DNA from: Phycisphaerae bacterium
GTDB lineage: Bacteria > Planctomycetota > Phycisphaerae > Sedimentisphaerales > SG8-4
Length of the DNA stretch: 11,620 nt
Direction: 5' to 3'
Assembly (NCBI GenBank): GCA_030603035.1
Contig: JAUVYQ010000083.1
Span: 1 to 11,620 of the forward strand
Below the pieces are notes generated by a model. The model was not told the origin of the DNA and made no database searches. It worked only from the letters and a program-made list of their open reading frames with translations. Position 1 is the first letter of the stretch. Each line of letters opens with the position of its first letter. Both the position numbers and the translations under genes were made by a program. Below, in pieces: positions 4,434 through 11,578 of the stretch.

Positions 4434-7298
4434 TTACAATTCCGAAAGGTGTTTCTCAACGGTCTTTAATTGTTCTGACAGCTCACCCAGCCTGCCTCTG
4501 GCCCGGGCAACTACTTCCGGTTTGGCTTTGGTAACAAAATCTTCATTGCCCAGCTTCGCCTCTACAGCTTTCTTAGCTTTTTCTATCTGCTGCTTTTGTT
4601 TTTCCAGCCGCTGCCGTTCAGCTTGCGGGTCAATGGCATTATGTACATAAACTTCCGTCGCATCTGCGATTGCAACTGCAGCGTTTGTGGGTTTTACAAT
4701 AGCTGTCCCGGCCTTAAATTCTTTTACGCCAGCCAACTGCTGGATGAGTTCAGCATTTCGGTTCAGAATATCAACGCTTTCTTGTTGCGACTTTATGGAT
4801 ACAACCTTGAGTTCCTTTGGTGGTATATTTCTATTACTTCTAATATCCCGGACAGTCCGAATTGCAGCTTGTATAATTTCAATCTGTTTCTCAGCGTCCG
4901 GCTCTCGTAAGGAATCAATTTGCTTTGGCCATTCGGCAGCAACCAGCGCCTCGGATTTTTTCGCTTCAGCAAGTCCCTTAAGTTGTCTGGTCGGTGCAAT
5001 TTCGTTGAGTTTCTGGAATATTCCTTCAGTGATAAACGGCACAAACGGATGCAGCAGACGCAAAATCTGGTCCAGCACAAAAGCTAAAACGTTTTGAGCA
5101 ATCGGCTTTTGCTGCTCATCCTGTATTCTCGGCTTAATCCATTCGAGATACCAGTCGCAAAAGTCATTCCAGAAAAATCTGTAAAGTTGTGCTAACGGCT
5201 CGCTGTATTTGAATTCGTTTAAGGACTCGCCAACGTCAGCGACAGTTTGCGCCAGGCGGGAAAGAATCCATCTATCGGTGATTGTCATTTTGTCTTTGTC
5301 AAATTTGCCCGGCTCGATACCCTCGAGGTTCATCAAGGCAAAACGCGAAGCGTTCCAGAGCTTATTACAGAAGTTTCGGCCGATATCAAACTTCGGCGAC
5401 GTATTGGCCGTCCGCCCATCGGGCAGTGTCATTGATACCACCGGCATCCGAATATCCTGCGTATCCGTTGTCATACTGGCCAGTGTAAACCGCATCGCAT
5501 CGGCCCCGTGACTGTTAATAGCTACCAGCGGGTCAATGCCATTACCGAGACTCTTTGACATCTTGCGTCCTTCGCCGTCCTGTATCATCGCGTGAATATA
5601 CACATCGGTGAACGGAATATCACCGGCGCAATACTGACCCATCATAAGCATACGCGAGACCCACAACGTGATAATCTCGCGGGCCGTACAAAGCACATCG
5701 CCCGGATAAAATGCTTTCATTTCCGGCGTATCATCCGGCCAACCCATCGTACTGAAAGGCCAAAGTGCTGATGAAAACCACGTATCGAGAACGTCCGGGT
5801 CCTGGGCTAAGTCATCGCAGCCGCACTTTTCGCAGCTTGTGGGGTCTTTCATACCGGTGTTGGTTTGACCGCATTTTTGACAGTACCAAATCGGGATTCT
5901 GTGTCCCCACCAGAGCTGTCTGCTTATTGGCCAATCACGCAGGTTTTCCAGCCATGCTTGATAGGTCTTGGCGTAACGGTCGGGAATAAATCGCAATCGA
6001 CCGTCAAGTAACGGTTTCAGAGCCAGACCGGCCAGAGAATTTACCGGCACGTCGGTTTCCTCGATTAACCCGGAGCCAAATTTTTCTTTCAAGTGCTCGA
6101 TGGGCTTTTTGACTGCGATGTACCATTGGTCGGACAAGTACGGCTCAATCGGCACATGACTGCGGTAACTGTGTCCGACCTCGTGGTCGTATTCGCGAAC
6201 ATCCTCAAGCAGGTTTTCCTGACGGAACCATTCAACGACGGCTTCGCGGGCCTCGAAACGGTCCATACCGAGCAAAGCTTGCGCTTCCGGCGAATCGGCA
6301 TCTCCCCAGCCGTACTTGTCGCTGATTGAGCCGTCCGGTGCCATCACGTTCACAACTTCCAGTCCGTGCCTCTGGCCAATCTCCCAGTCATCCGGGTCGT
6401 GGGCGGGCGTCACTTTCAAGAAACCGGTGGAAAACCTCGCCTTTTCATCTTCGCTTTCAGCGTCAGGCAGAACAACATGTTCATCGGCGATGATTGGGAT
6501 GATGCGACCTACGATTGGAAGCCGAATTTTTTTACCGAGCAGATATTCAGCACGCTTATCTGCCGGATTCATTGCAACGGCTGTATCGCCGAGCATCGTC
6601 TCCGGCCGGGTCGTGGCAACAGTAACATACTCAATGCTTTGTCCTGTAATCTCAACCGACTTGACAAGCGGATAGCGCAAATACCAGAAATGTCCCTGCA
6701 CCGTCTCGTGCTCGACCTCATCGTCGGCCAGCACTGTCTGCGTAGCCGGGTCCCAGTTGACCAGCCGTTTGCCTCGATAAATCAGTCCATCCTTAAAGAG
6801 CTTAAAAAACGCAGCACGAACGGCTTTTGCGCAGACCTCATCCATAGTGAACCGGGTCCGCTGCCAGTCGCACGAACAGCCCATTGCCTGCAGTTGTTCA
6901 ATAATCCTGGCCTCGTATTCGTCTTTCCAGGCCTGCACGCGGGCGACGAAGTCCTCCCGTGCAAAGTCCGTCCGCCGCTTGCCCTCCTCTGACAGGATAC
7001 ATTTCTCAACGACCGTCTGCGTGGCGATACCGGCGTGGTCGGTCCCCGGCATCCAGAGAGTATTGTATTTTTGCATCCGACGGAACCGAATCAGAATATC
7101 CTGCAATGTGTTATTCAGTGCGTGGCCAAGGTGCAGCGGTGCCGTTACGTTAGGCGGCGGGATAACGATAGTATAGTTCTTTTTCTCCCGCCCATCGCCA
7201 GTGGCTTCAGCGTGGAAGTATTGGCCTGAGGACCATATTTCGTTTGCCTGCCTCTCTATCGTCTCTGGCTCATAAACTTTCGAAAGTTCTTCGCCCAT
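4434..7298 (-). CDS. valS: Valyl-tRNA synthetase
   Basis: This class I cytoplasmic enzyme charges tRNA-Val and hydrolyses mischarged Thr-tRNA. The 954-residue length equals the E. coli type (951). The HIGH region is PPNVTAPLHLGH (48-59), followed by GTDHAG (85-90). The editing (CP1) domain carries TTRPET (229-234) and HDPDD (300-304). The KMSKS loop is at 579-583. A four-cysteine insertion (C473, C476, C489, C492) before DPDVLDTWFSSALWPF should bind zinc, as in many bacterial ValRS. The anticodon-binding domain follows, and the last 70 or so residues form the expected basic coiled-coil tRNA arm. The ATG at 7298 is preceded by AGGTAGG. It lies downstream of rho, but an intrinsic terminator separates them. 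Confidence 0.98.
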   Translation of the reverse strand: MGEELSKVYEPETIERQANEIWSSGQYFHAEATGDGREKKNYTIVIPPPNVTAPLHLGHALNNTLQDILIRFRRMQKYNTLWMPGTDHAGIATQTVVEKCILSEEGKRRTDFAREDFVARVQAWKDEYEARIIEQLQAMGCSCDWQRTRFTMDEVCAKAVRAAFFKLFKDGLIYRGKRLVNWDPATQTVLADDEVEHETVQGHFWYLRYPLVKSVEITGQSIEYVTVATTRPETMLGDTAVAMNPADKRAEYLLGKKIRLPIVGRIIPIIADEHVVLPDAESEDEKARFSTGFLKVTPAHDPDDWEIGQRHGLEVVNVMAPDGSISDKYGWGDADSPEAQALLGMDRFEAREAVVEWFRQENLLEDVREYDHEVGHSYRSHVPIEPYLSDQWYIAVKKPIEHLKEKFGSGLIEETDVPVNSLAGLALKPLLDGRLRFIPDRYAKTYQAWLENLRDWPISRQLWWGHRIPIWYCQKCGQTNTGMKDPTSCEKCGCDDLAQDPDVLDTWFSSALWPFSTMGWPDDTPEMKAFYPGDVLCTAREIITLWVSRMLMMGQYCAGDIPFTDVYIHAMIQDGEGRKMSKSLGNGIDPLVAINSHGADAMRFTLASMTTDTQDIRMPVVSMTLPDGRTANTSPKFDIGRNFCNKLWNASRFALMNLEGIEPGKFDKDKMTITDRWILSRLAQTVADVGESLNEFKYSEPLAQLYRFFWNDFCDWYLEWIKPRIQDEQQKPIAQNVLAFVLDQILRLLHPFVPFITEGIFQKLNEIAPTRQLKGLAEAKKSEALVAAEWPKQIDSLREPDAEKQIEIIQAAIRTVRDIRSNRNIPPKELKVVSIKSQQESVDILNRNAELIQQLAGVKEFKAGTAIVKPTNAAVAIADATEVYVHNAIDPQAERQRLEKQKQQIEKAKKAVEAKLGNEDFVTKAKPEVVARARGRLGELSEQLKTVEKHLSEL

Positions 7299-7321
7299 AA
7301 CCTACCTAATTGATTGCCTAT

Positions 7322-7355
7322 AAAAAATTCCGGCAAAAATATAAACCTGCCGGAA
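7322..7355 (-). terminator. Intrinsic terminator between rho and valS
   Basis: On the minus strand an 8-bp stem TTCCGGCA (7355-7348) and TGCCGGAA (7335-7328), with a 12-base loop, is followed by six T's (7327-7322). It lies about 105 bases past the rho stop codon and 24 bases before the valS start. It probably ends the rho transcript; because it also follows a possible valS promoter it could act as an attenuator. Confidence 0.65.
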
Positions 7356-7359
7356 CTTT

Positions 7360-7388
7360 ATCTTAATAAAATCAGATAATAATGTAAA
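7360..7388 (-). promoter_or_regulatory. Possible valS promoter
   Basis: On the minus strand a -35-like TTTACA (7388-7383) and a -10-like TAAGAT (7365-7360) are spaced by 17 bases. The match is moderate and the region is AT-rich, so chance is possible. If used, the transcript would begin near the 5' arm of the 7322-7355 hairpin. Confidence 0.3.
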
Positions 7389-7459
7389 GCAAGCAATTAA
7401 GCACAAATCAGGCATTTCTGCTTGCTGTTGTAATGATTAGTTTCGCGGGCTGATTTAGC

Positions 7460-8971
7460 TTAATCGAGGTTCATTGTCATCAGGAACTCTGCGTTGCTTC
7501 GGCACTTGGCAAGCCTGCCTTTGAGCAGCTCGATTGATTCGGTTGGGTTCAATTCGCTAAGGACTCTCCGGAGCCGATATACAAGCTGAAGCTCTTTTGG
7601 GTCGAGCAGTAATTCTTCCCTCCTGGTTCCGCTTCGGCTGATGTCTATAGCCGGCCAGATCCTTCTATCAACGAGGCGCCTGTCGAGGTGCAATTCCATA
7701 TTTCCGGTTGCCTTAAACTCTTCAAAAATCACCTCGTCCATTTTCGAGCCGGTGTCAATTAACGCGGTCGCAAGAATACTCAGCGAACCGCCGTCTTCGA
7801 CATTTCTTGCTGCGCCAAAAAATTTCTTAGGCATCTGCATTGCGCCGGCATCGACACCGCCGGTCAGGATTCTACCCGAGTGTGGCATCTCGGTATTATA
7901 GGCACGGGCAAGGCGGGTTATCGAGTCCAGCAGGATTACCACGTCCTTGCCGTACTCGACAAGTCGCTTTGCCTTTTCGATTACGACCTCTGCTACCTGG
8001 CAGTGACGCGAGGCGGCTTCATCAAAAGTGGAACTTATGACCTCAACGTCTTCAGCGGTTTTCCGCTGCATTTCCGTAACTTCTTCGGGCCGTTCGTCAA
8101 TCAGAAGCACTATCAGTTTTACGTCAGGATGATTTATACTGATGGCGTTTGCTATTTTTTGCAGCAGAATTGTCTTGCCGGTTCGTGGTGCAGCAACAAT
8201 CAGCCCACGCTGACCCTTCCCTACCGGCGTTACCAAATCAATTATTCGCATATTTAACTCTTCTGCTGTGGTTTCGAGTATAAAACGGTCCTCCGGATGC
8301 AATGGTGTCAGGTCGCTGAATACCACCTTTTCCGCAAGGTTATCGGGGTTTTCATAGTTAATCGCTTCAACGCGCAGAAGAGCAAAATACTTCTCCGAAT
8401 CTTTCGGCGGCCTGATTTGTCCTGATACAGTGTTTCCGGTTCGCAGGCCGAAACGCCTGATTTGAGACGGTGAGACATAGATGTCGTCCGAAGATGACAA
8501 ATAGTTATAACTCGAATTTCGCAGAAATCCGTAACCGTCCGGCAGCACTTCCAGTACACCTTCGCCGTACATCAGGCCGTTCTGGCGAATACGCTCCTTG
8601 AGAATTTTGAAAACCAAATCCTGCTTCTTGAGAGCACTGTATTCTGTAATGTTTTCCTTCTTGGCAAGATCGTGCAGCTCTGCGACGGTCAGTTTCTGCA
8701 AATCCATCAAGTACAAGTTGCCTTTTTTAATCCGCTCGTATTTCGCGTGGGTGGATTCTTCCTCAAGTTTTTTGGCTCGCAGGGCTTCGTCCTCGGTCTT
8801 GGCGCCGGGGGCCTTCTCAGCCGTAGCCGTGGCCGAGTCGTTCTCTTGCTGTCCCGATACCTCGGGATTCGCTTGTTCGGCGGCAACTTGTTCTTCTGCG
8901 ACGGCCTTTTTCTTTGCGGTTTTGCGTTTTTTTGTTGTCCCTTTCTCGGTTTTTGCAGTGGCTTTAGCCAT
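7460..8971 (-). CDS. rho: Transcription termination factor Rho
   Basis: Rho is the hexameric RNA helicase that ends transcription of untranslated RNA. From the ATG at 8971 it has 503 residues, about 85 more than E. coli Rho. The extra part (1-85) is low-complexity and rich in Lys, Ala and Glu. Next come the N-terminal helical domain (from about 89), the cold-shock RNA-binding domain ([16 protein letters not shown], 137-151), Walker A APRTGKT (261-267), [13 protein letters not shown] (289-301), Walker B VVILLD (344-349), the Q-loop region [10 protein letters not shown] (369-378) and R-loop KATGN (420-424). The P-loop has Arg-Thr where E. coli has Lys-Ala, a common variant. A GTG at 8977 is also in frame, but the Shine-Dalgarno AAAAGGAG overlaps it and is spaced 5 bases from the ATG at 8971, which decides the start. 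Confidence 0.97.
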   Translation of the reverse strand: MAKATAKTEKGTTKKRKTAKKKAVAEEQVAAEQANPEVSGQQENDSATATAEKAPGAKTEDEALRAKKLEEESTHAKYERIKKGNLYLMDLQKLTVAELHDLAKKENITEYSALKKQDLVFKILKERIRQNGLMYGEGVLEVLPDGYGFLRNSSYNYLSSSDDIYVSPSQIRRFGLRTGNTVSGQIRPPKDSEKYFALLRVEAINYENPDNLAEKVVFSDLTPLHPEDRFILETTAEELNMRIIDLVTPVGKGQRGLIVAAPRTGKTILLQKIANAISINHPDVKLIVLLIDERPEEVTEMQRKTAEDVEVISSTFDEAASRHCQVAEVVIEKAKRLVEYGKDVVILLDSITRLARAYNTEMPHSGRILTGGVDAGAMQMPKKFFGAARNVEDGGSLSILATALIDTGSKMDEVIFEEFKATGNMELHLDRRLVDRRIWPAIDISRSGTRREELLLDPKELQLVYRLRRVLSELNPTESIELLKGRLAKCRSNAEFLMTMNLD

Positions 8972-9103
8972 GATCACTCCTTTTCCATTTGCGAGAATCT
9001 ACGATTCCACAGAATAACTTTCCCGTAGGAATTCACTAAGATTTGAACTTTGAATAGAAATAAAACTTTTATATCAAAAACGAGTAACACTAATACGAGT
9101 GCT

Positions 9104-9730
9104 CTACGATAAGCCCCACTTACCCATAATGTAAGAGAAAATATCAGTTACTTGCCTGGCCAACGCCGAGAAGTCAGAATTGTTATCTACCGCATTATCG
9201 GCGATGGCAACCTTGTTGTCCAGAGAAATCTGAAAATTTTCTCTAATTTTAAGCTGATTTTCGTCAGAAACACCCATTTTTTTTGCCCTATCTACTCTTA
9301 ATTGCCGTTTACAATCGACAAAAATGAGCTTATCGCAGCGTTTTGCCCAGCCAACTTCCACCAATAACGGCATATCCAGCACGATTGCCCTAACCTCATT
9401 TTGGCAGTTATATTGCTTTATAAGCTCCTCAGCCTGTCTCAGCACAAGGGGGTGAATTATCTTGTTGAGCGATGAGAGCTTGTCGGCGTCGGCAAAAACG
9501 ACATCGGCCAATTTCTTGTGGTCAATTTTTCCTGCGGAATCCAAAATAATCTGTCCAAAAAGGCCGACTATTTTTTCTCTCGCAGCTTTTTCCTCAAGCA
9601 GGTCATGGGCAATTTTGTCAGCATCGATGACCTTACAGCCCAGTTTGGCAAACTCGGCCGCAACAGTGCTTTTGCCCGAGCCGACACCACCTATAATACC
9701 TATTATTGGTTTTTTCTTGGGATTGTCCAC
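9104..9730 (-). CDS. coaE: Dephospho-CoA kinase
   Basis: This enzyme catalyses the last step of coenzyme A synthesis, ATP-dependent phosphorylation of the 3'-hydroxyl of dephospho-CoA, in the cytoplasm. The 208-residue length is normal for the family (about 200). Evidence includes the P-loop GGVGSGKST (14-22), VIDADKIAH (34-42, with the conserved DAD), the IIHPLV motif (91-96), VLDMPLLVEVGW in the substrate region, and the lid and C-terminal segment with QLKIRENFQISLDNKVAIAD ending in the typical DN pair. It starts with GTG at 9730, with no strong Shine-Dalgarno visible; no ATG lies nearby in frame. It is 132 bases upstream of rho on the same strand, so the two may be cotranscribed. Confidence 0.95.
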   Translation of the reverse strand: MDNPKKKPIIGIIGGVGSGKSTVAAEFAKLGCKVIDADKIAHDLLEEKAAREKIVGLFGQIILDSAGKIDHKKLADVVFADADKLSSLNKIIHPLVLRQAEELIKQYNCQNEVRAIVLDMPLLVEVGWAKRCDKLIFVDCKRQLRVDRAKKMGVSDENQLKIRENFQISLDNKVAIADNAVDNNSDFSALARQVTDIFSYIMGKWGLS

Positions 9731-9888
9731 AGCTAAATAGCTTAATCACTTTCTGTGAAGCAGTCAAGTGGATTATTATTTTGGTGTAAAAGACGTTTTT
9801 TTGAGAGTTTTTTCTTGCTGTCCATTTGGTTGACCGCTAATATATAAATGACAATTGAATACTGAAGTTCACTGAACTTTTGGCGTTG

Positions 9889-9993
9889 CCATCGAAACCG
9901 GCAAATTTCGCGGTAAGCAAACGCAAAGAGGTCGGTGCCCCGTTATGGGGCACTGCTTGCGTGTTGCTTACAGGCCTTGCCGGGCCTCGATGG
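9889..9993 (+). other. 105-nt rod-like inverted-repeat structure, candidate structured RNA
   Basis: Five helices nest with no breaks in order. They are CCATCGA/TCGATGG (9889-9895 with 9987-9993), CCGGCAA/TTGCCGG (9898-9904 with 9977-9983), GTAAGCAA/TTGCTTAC (9913-9920 with 9964-9971), ACGCAA/TTGCGT (9921-9926 with 9957-9962) and GTGCCCC/GGGGCAC (9935-9941 with 9947-9953), capped by loop GTTAT. That makes 35 Watson-Crick pairs, with internal loops larger on the 5' side (8/5 and 8/3). A CCCTTTTTC tract follows at 10010-10018 on the plus strand and could end a transcript. It matches no known RNA that I recognise: SRP RNA, 6S RNA and GEMM were considered. Orientation is uncertain; it could instead be a mobile palindromic element. 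Confidence 0.5.
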
Positions 9994-10060
9994 TGCACGA
10001 TGTAGCGGTGCCCTTTTTCAATTCACGCATCGCGCATATCTAAAACGTTAATCCTGACAA

Positions 10061-10126
10061 GTTCATAGTCAGTAGTTGATAGTTCGCAGTTGACGAAGCA
10101 CAAATCACGAGCCACGAGCGACGAAC
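10061..10126. repeat. Degenerate heptamer repeats
   Basis: Five contiguous 7-mers run GTTCATA, GTCAGTA, GTTGATA, GTTCGCA, GTTGACG (10061-10095). After ten bases come CACGAGC, CACGAGC, GACGAAC (10106-10126). Both sets have a strict 7-bp period with different consensus sequences, resembling the heptanucleotide STRR repeats described in cyanobacteria. No function can be inferred. Confidence 0.6.
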
Positions 10127-10140
10127 AAAATCCTCGGCGA

Positions 10141-10215
10141 GGCAAGCTGCCGGGCCTGACGGCTCGGGCGCCCTTGAGAGCTGGTGAGTTTAGCCACTTG
10201 AGGCCCGGCAGTGCC
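10141..10215. repeat. Strong inverted repeat, candidate structured element
   Basis: A perfect 11-bp stem joins CTGCCGGGCCT (10147-10157) with AGGCCCGGCAG (10201-10211). It is extended outward by GGCA/TGCC (10141-10144 with 10212-10215) past a two-base bulge. The 43-base interior can form smaller pairings such as GCTC/GAGC and GGCT/AGCC. No T-run follows, so it is not a simple terminator. It shares the 10-mer TGCCGGGCCT with the rod-like structure at 9889-9993. Confidence 0.55.
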
Positions 10216-10242
10216 TTATTCGGGATATAGAAAAGTTTTTTG

Positions 10243-10271
10243 TTGACAGTATCTATGCTGCGAGTTCTATT
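10243..10271 (+). promoter_or_regulatory. sigma70-type promoter for the secreted-protein gene
   Basis: A perfect TTGACA (10243-10248) is followed after 17 bases by TCTATT (10266-10271, four of six). TATTTA with a 19-base spacer is an alternative -10. The leader of about 55 bases contains a small hairpin (GTGTT/AACAC) before the Shine-Dalgarno GGAAGGAG. Confidence 0.5.
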
Positions 10272-10333
10272 TAAGTTGTTTGGCAGAGTGTTGAACAACA
10301 CATTTTATAACTTTTTTGTGGAAGGAGTTTATC

Positions 10334-11533
10334 ATGTGTAGGGGAAAAACATTTCTATTAACTGCTATTGTTTTGATTATGGCTTCAGTTGCCAACGCAG
10401 GGTTGGTGTTGACGGTCAACGGTCTTGACACATCAATGCCGATTGAGGTCAAAGCCGACGATATTATCATTGCAGTTGCCGGTCAAACTGACGAACAAAA
10501 AGAAAGTTATTCTGTGACTTGCGAAATGGGTGGCAAACTTGAACCGCTGCCGGAACCAAACACGCTGGCAGAGAAACCAAAAGAAGGCGATTATTTGTTT
10601 ACCTTTGAAGATGAAGAATTAGGCCTGGCAATAGTCAACCTGACTGTAGGCGACCTACTCGACTACCAGCTTATTCTTTTTAAGATACCTGATGCAAACA
10701 CGATTATCTTCGGCATAGATTCAGATGCGGTTCAAAACGAACCTGAACCAGAACCAAGCAAAGTTAGTGAAGTAAATGAACCTAACGAACCTAATGAGCC
10801 AGATATGCCACGATCCTCACTATTCGAGCCGACACGGGGGGAGCCCAATGAGCTCTTAATACATACTTTTCCTGTTCAAAGTGCTAATGATCCTCCGACT
10901 TCTCCTGTAAATTGTCCGAGCGACAACGTTAAACCTTATCATTTAGAAGGGTTTACTCTTTCTCCTATAGATGAGGGGAGACAGTCAGCCATGGGTGAAG
11001 GCAGCTATGTGGAGCTACAGGAAATCACTGATAGTCTTTTCCTCGATCCTAATGTAGTTTATTATGTCCCAAATCCTCCCTTGCTGATACACGGTATAGG
11101 CGAAGAAATTGATGTGGTAATTCCATCCGATACAACCATTATACTTGCGGAGGATTGGGATTATGGAATTGTAGTTTATGACAGTGCAAACGTGCATTTT
11201 GGTGAACCTGCACCGCAGCCCAATGAGCCTAATTTGATTTATGAGCCGAATGATGTAAACAATCCTGTTTTACCGGTTTGGATTGTCGGCGAGTCCGGGA
11301 GTCCTTTCTTCAATAATTTTTGTGGCATTTTTATTGACAGGACTGCGGGAACAAGATGTAAGCTGGATAATATTTATTTAAGCGGGTTCTATTATGGAAT
11401 CCAAGTTGACCAGCAACTCGACTACCCACTATCGAATATTCATGCTTTAGGGTGTTATAATGGAATTCTAAGCTTCGGTGCTAACCCGCATTTCTCACAG
11501 CACCAGTTGAAAAAAGCTCCTTTTCTGGTATAA
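10334..11533 (+). CDS. Secreted beta-helix-like protein, 3' end cut off by an insertion sequence
   Basis: The start is ATG 10334, six bases after a strong GGAAGGAG (10320-10327); an upstream in-frame TTG at 10316 would cover that site. Residues 1-22 form a Sec signal peptide with likely cleavage after ANA. A globular N-terminal part is followed by acidic Pro/Asn/Glu-rich linkers (EPEPEPSKVSE, NEPNEPNEPD, and later PQPNEPNLIYEPN). The last 100 or so residues (CGIFIDRTAGTRCKLDNIYLS, then YYGIQV, CYNGILSF) show the repeating short-strand pattern of right-handed parallel beta-helix proteins. The frame then enters a basic tail, QLKKAPFLV, and stops at 11531-11533 inside the hairpin that precedes the transposase gene. 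The native C-terminus is therefore missing and 399 residues is a truncated length. Its substrate or role is unknown; it is extracytoplasmic. Confidence 0.75.
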   Translation: MCRGKTFLLTAIVLIMASVANAGLVLTVNGLDTSMPIEVKADDIIIAVAGQTDEQKESYSVTCEMGGKLEPLPEPNTLAEKPKEGDYLFTFEDEELGLAIVNLTVGDLLDYQLILFKIPDANTIIFGIDSDAVQNEPEPEPSKVSEVNEPNEPNEPDMPRSSLFEPTRGEPNELLIHTFPVQSANDPPTSPVNCPSDNVKPYHLEGFTLSPIDEGRQSAMGEGSYVELQEITDSLFLDPNVVYYVPNPPLLIHGIGEEIDVVIPSDTTIILAEDWDYGIVVYDSANVHFGEPAPQPNEPNLIYEPNDVNNPVLPVWIVGESGSPFFNNFCGIFIDRTAGTRCKLDNIYLSGFYYGIQVDQQLDYPLSNIHALGCYNGILSFGANPHFSQHQLKKAPFLV

Positions 11534-11572
11534 CTTGTTTAGAAAAAACAAGTTAACAAAAAGAAAAGGAGC
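11516..11572 (+). promoter_or_regulatory. Hairpin sequestering the transposase ribosome binding site
   Basis: An outer 11-bp perfect stem pairs GCTCCTTTTCT (11516-11526) with AGAAAAGGAGC (11562-11572). An inner 10-bp perfect stem pairs TAACTTGTTT (11531-11540) with AAACAAGTTA (11546-11555), with loop AGAAA. The right outer arm contains the Shine-Dalgarno AAAAGGAG of the transposase, so the site is buried in any transcript entering from the left. IS10 and IS50 use such structures to prevent transposase synthesis from outside promoters. Confidence 0.7.
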
Positions 11573-11578
11573 AATACA

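Larger units (their letters stand above)
9731..10333. other. 603-bp intergenic region with structured and repeated DNA
   Basis: No convincing protein-coding frame was found between the divergent coaE and secreted-protein genes. A 92-codon minus-strand frame at 10023-10301 crosses the inverted repeats and has no family features. The region holds a small hairpin (AAGTTC-ACT-GAACTT, 9865-9879), the rod-like structure at 9889-9993, heptamer repeats at 10061-10126, a second inverted-repeat structure at 10141-10215, and a promoter for the downstream gene at 10243-10271. Confidence 0.6.

Noticed and set aside
6366..6992. 208-codon plus-strand frame antisense to valS
   Set aside because: It is the complement of a highly conserved synthetase frame and shows no domain or ribosome binding site, so it is a coding shadow.
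7388..7426. AGCAAGCA/TGCTTGCT inverted repeat as a rho terminator
   Set aside because: The stem is only 8 bp with a 23-base loop and no T-run on the minus strand; the hairpin at 7322-7355 is much better.
7299..7459. T-box leader controlling valS
   Set aside because: No AGGGTGGNACCGCG-like motif, and the region of about 160 bases is too short for a standard T-box with specifier loop plus terminator.
9889..9993. SRP RNA, 6S RNA or c-di-GMP (GEMM) riboswitch, because of the rod shape and the GGCAAA...ACGCAAAG string
   Set aside because: The SRP core (GGAAGGAAGCAG-type loop) is missing on both strands, there is no large central bubble as in 6S, and the GEMM P1b/P2 tetraloop-receptor layout cannot be matched: the ACGCAA bases pair in the rod.
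10023..10301. Minus-strand 92-codon frame
   Set aside because: It runs through the inverted repeat and heptamer repeats, has no ribosome binding site and no recognisable domain.
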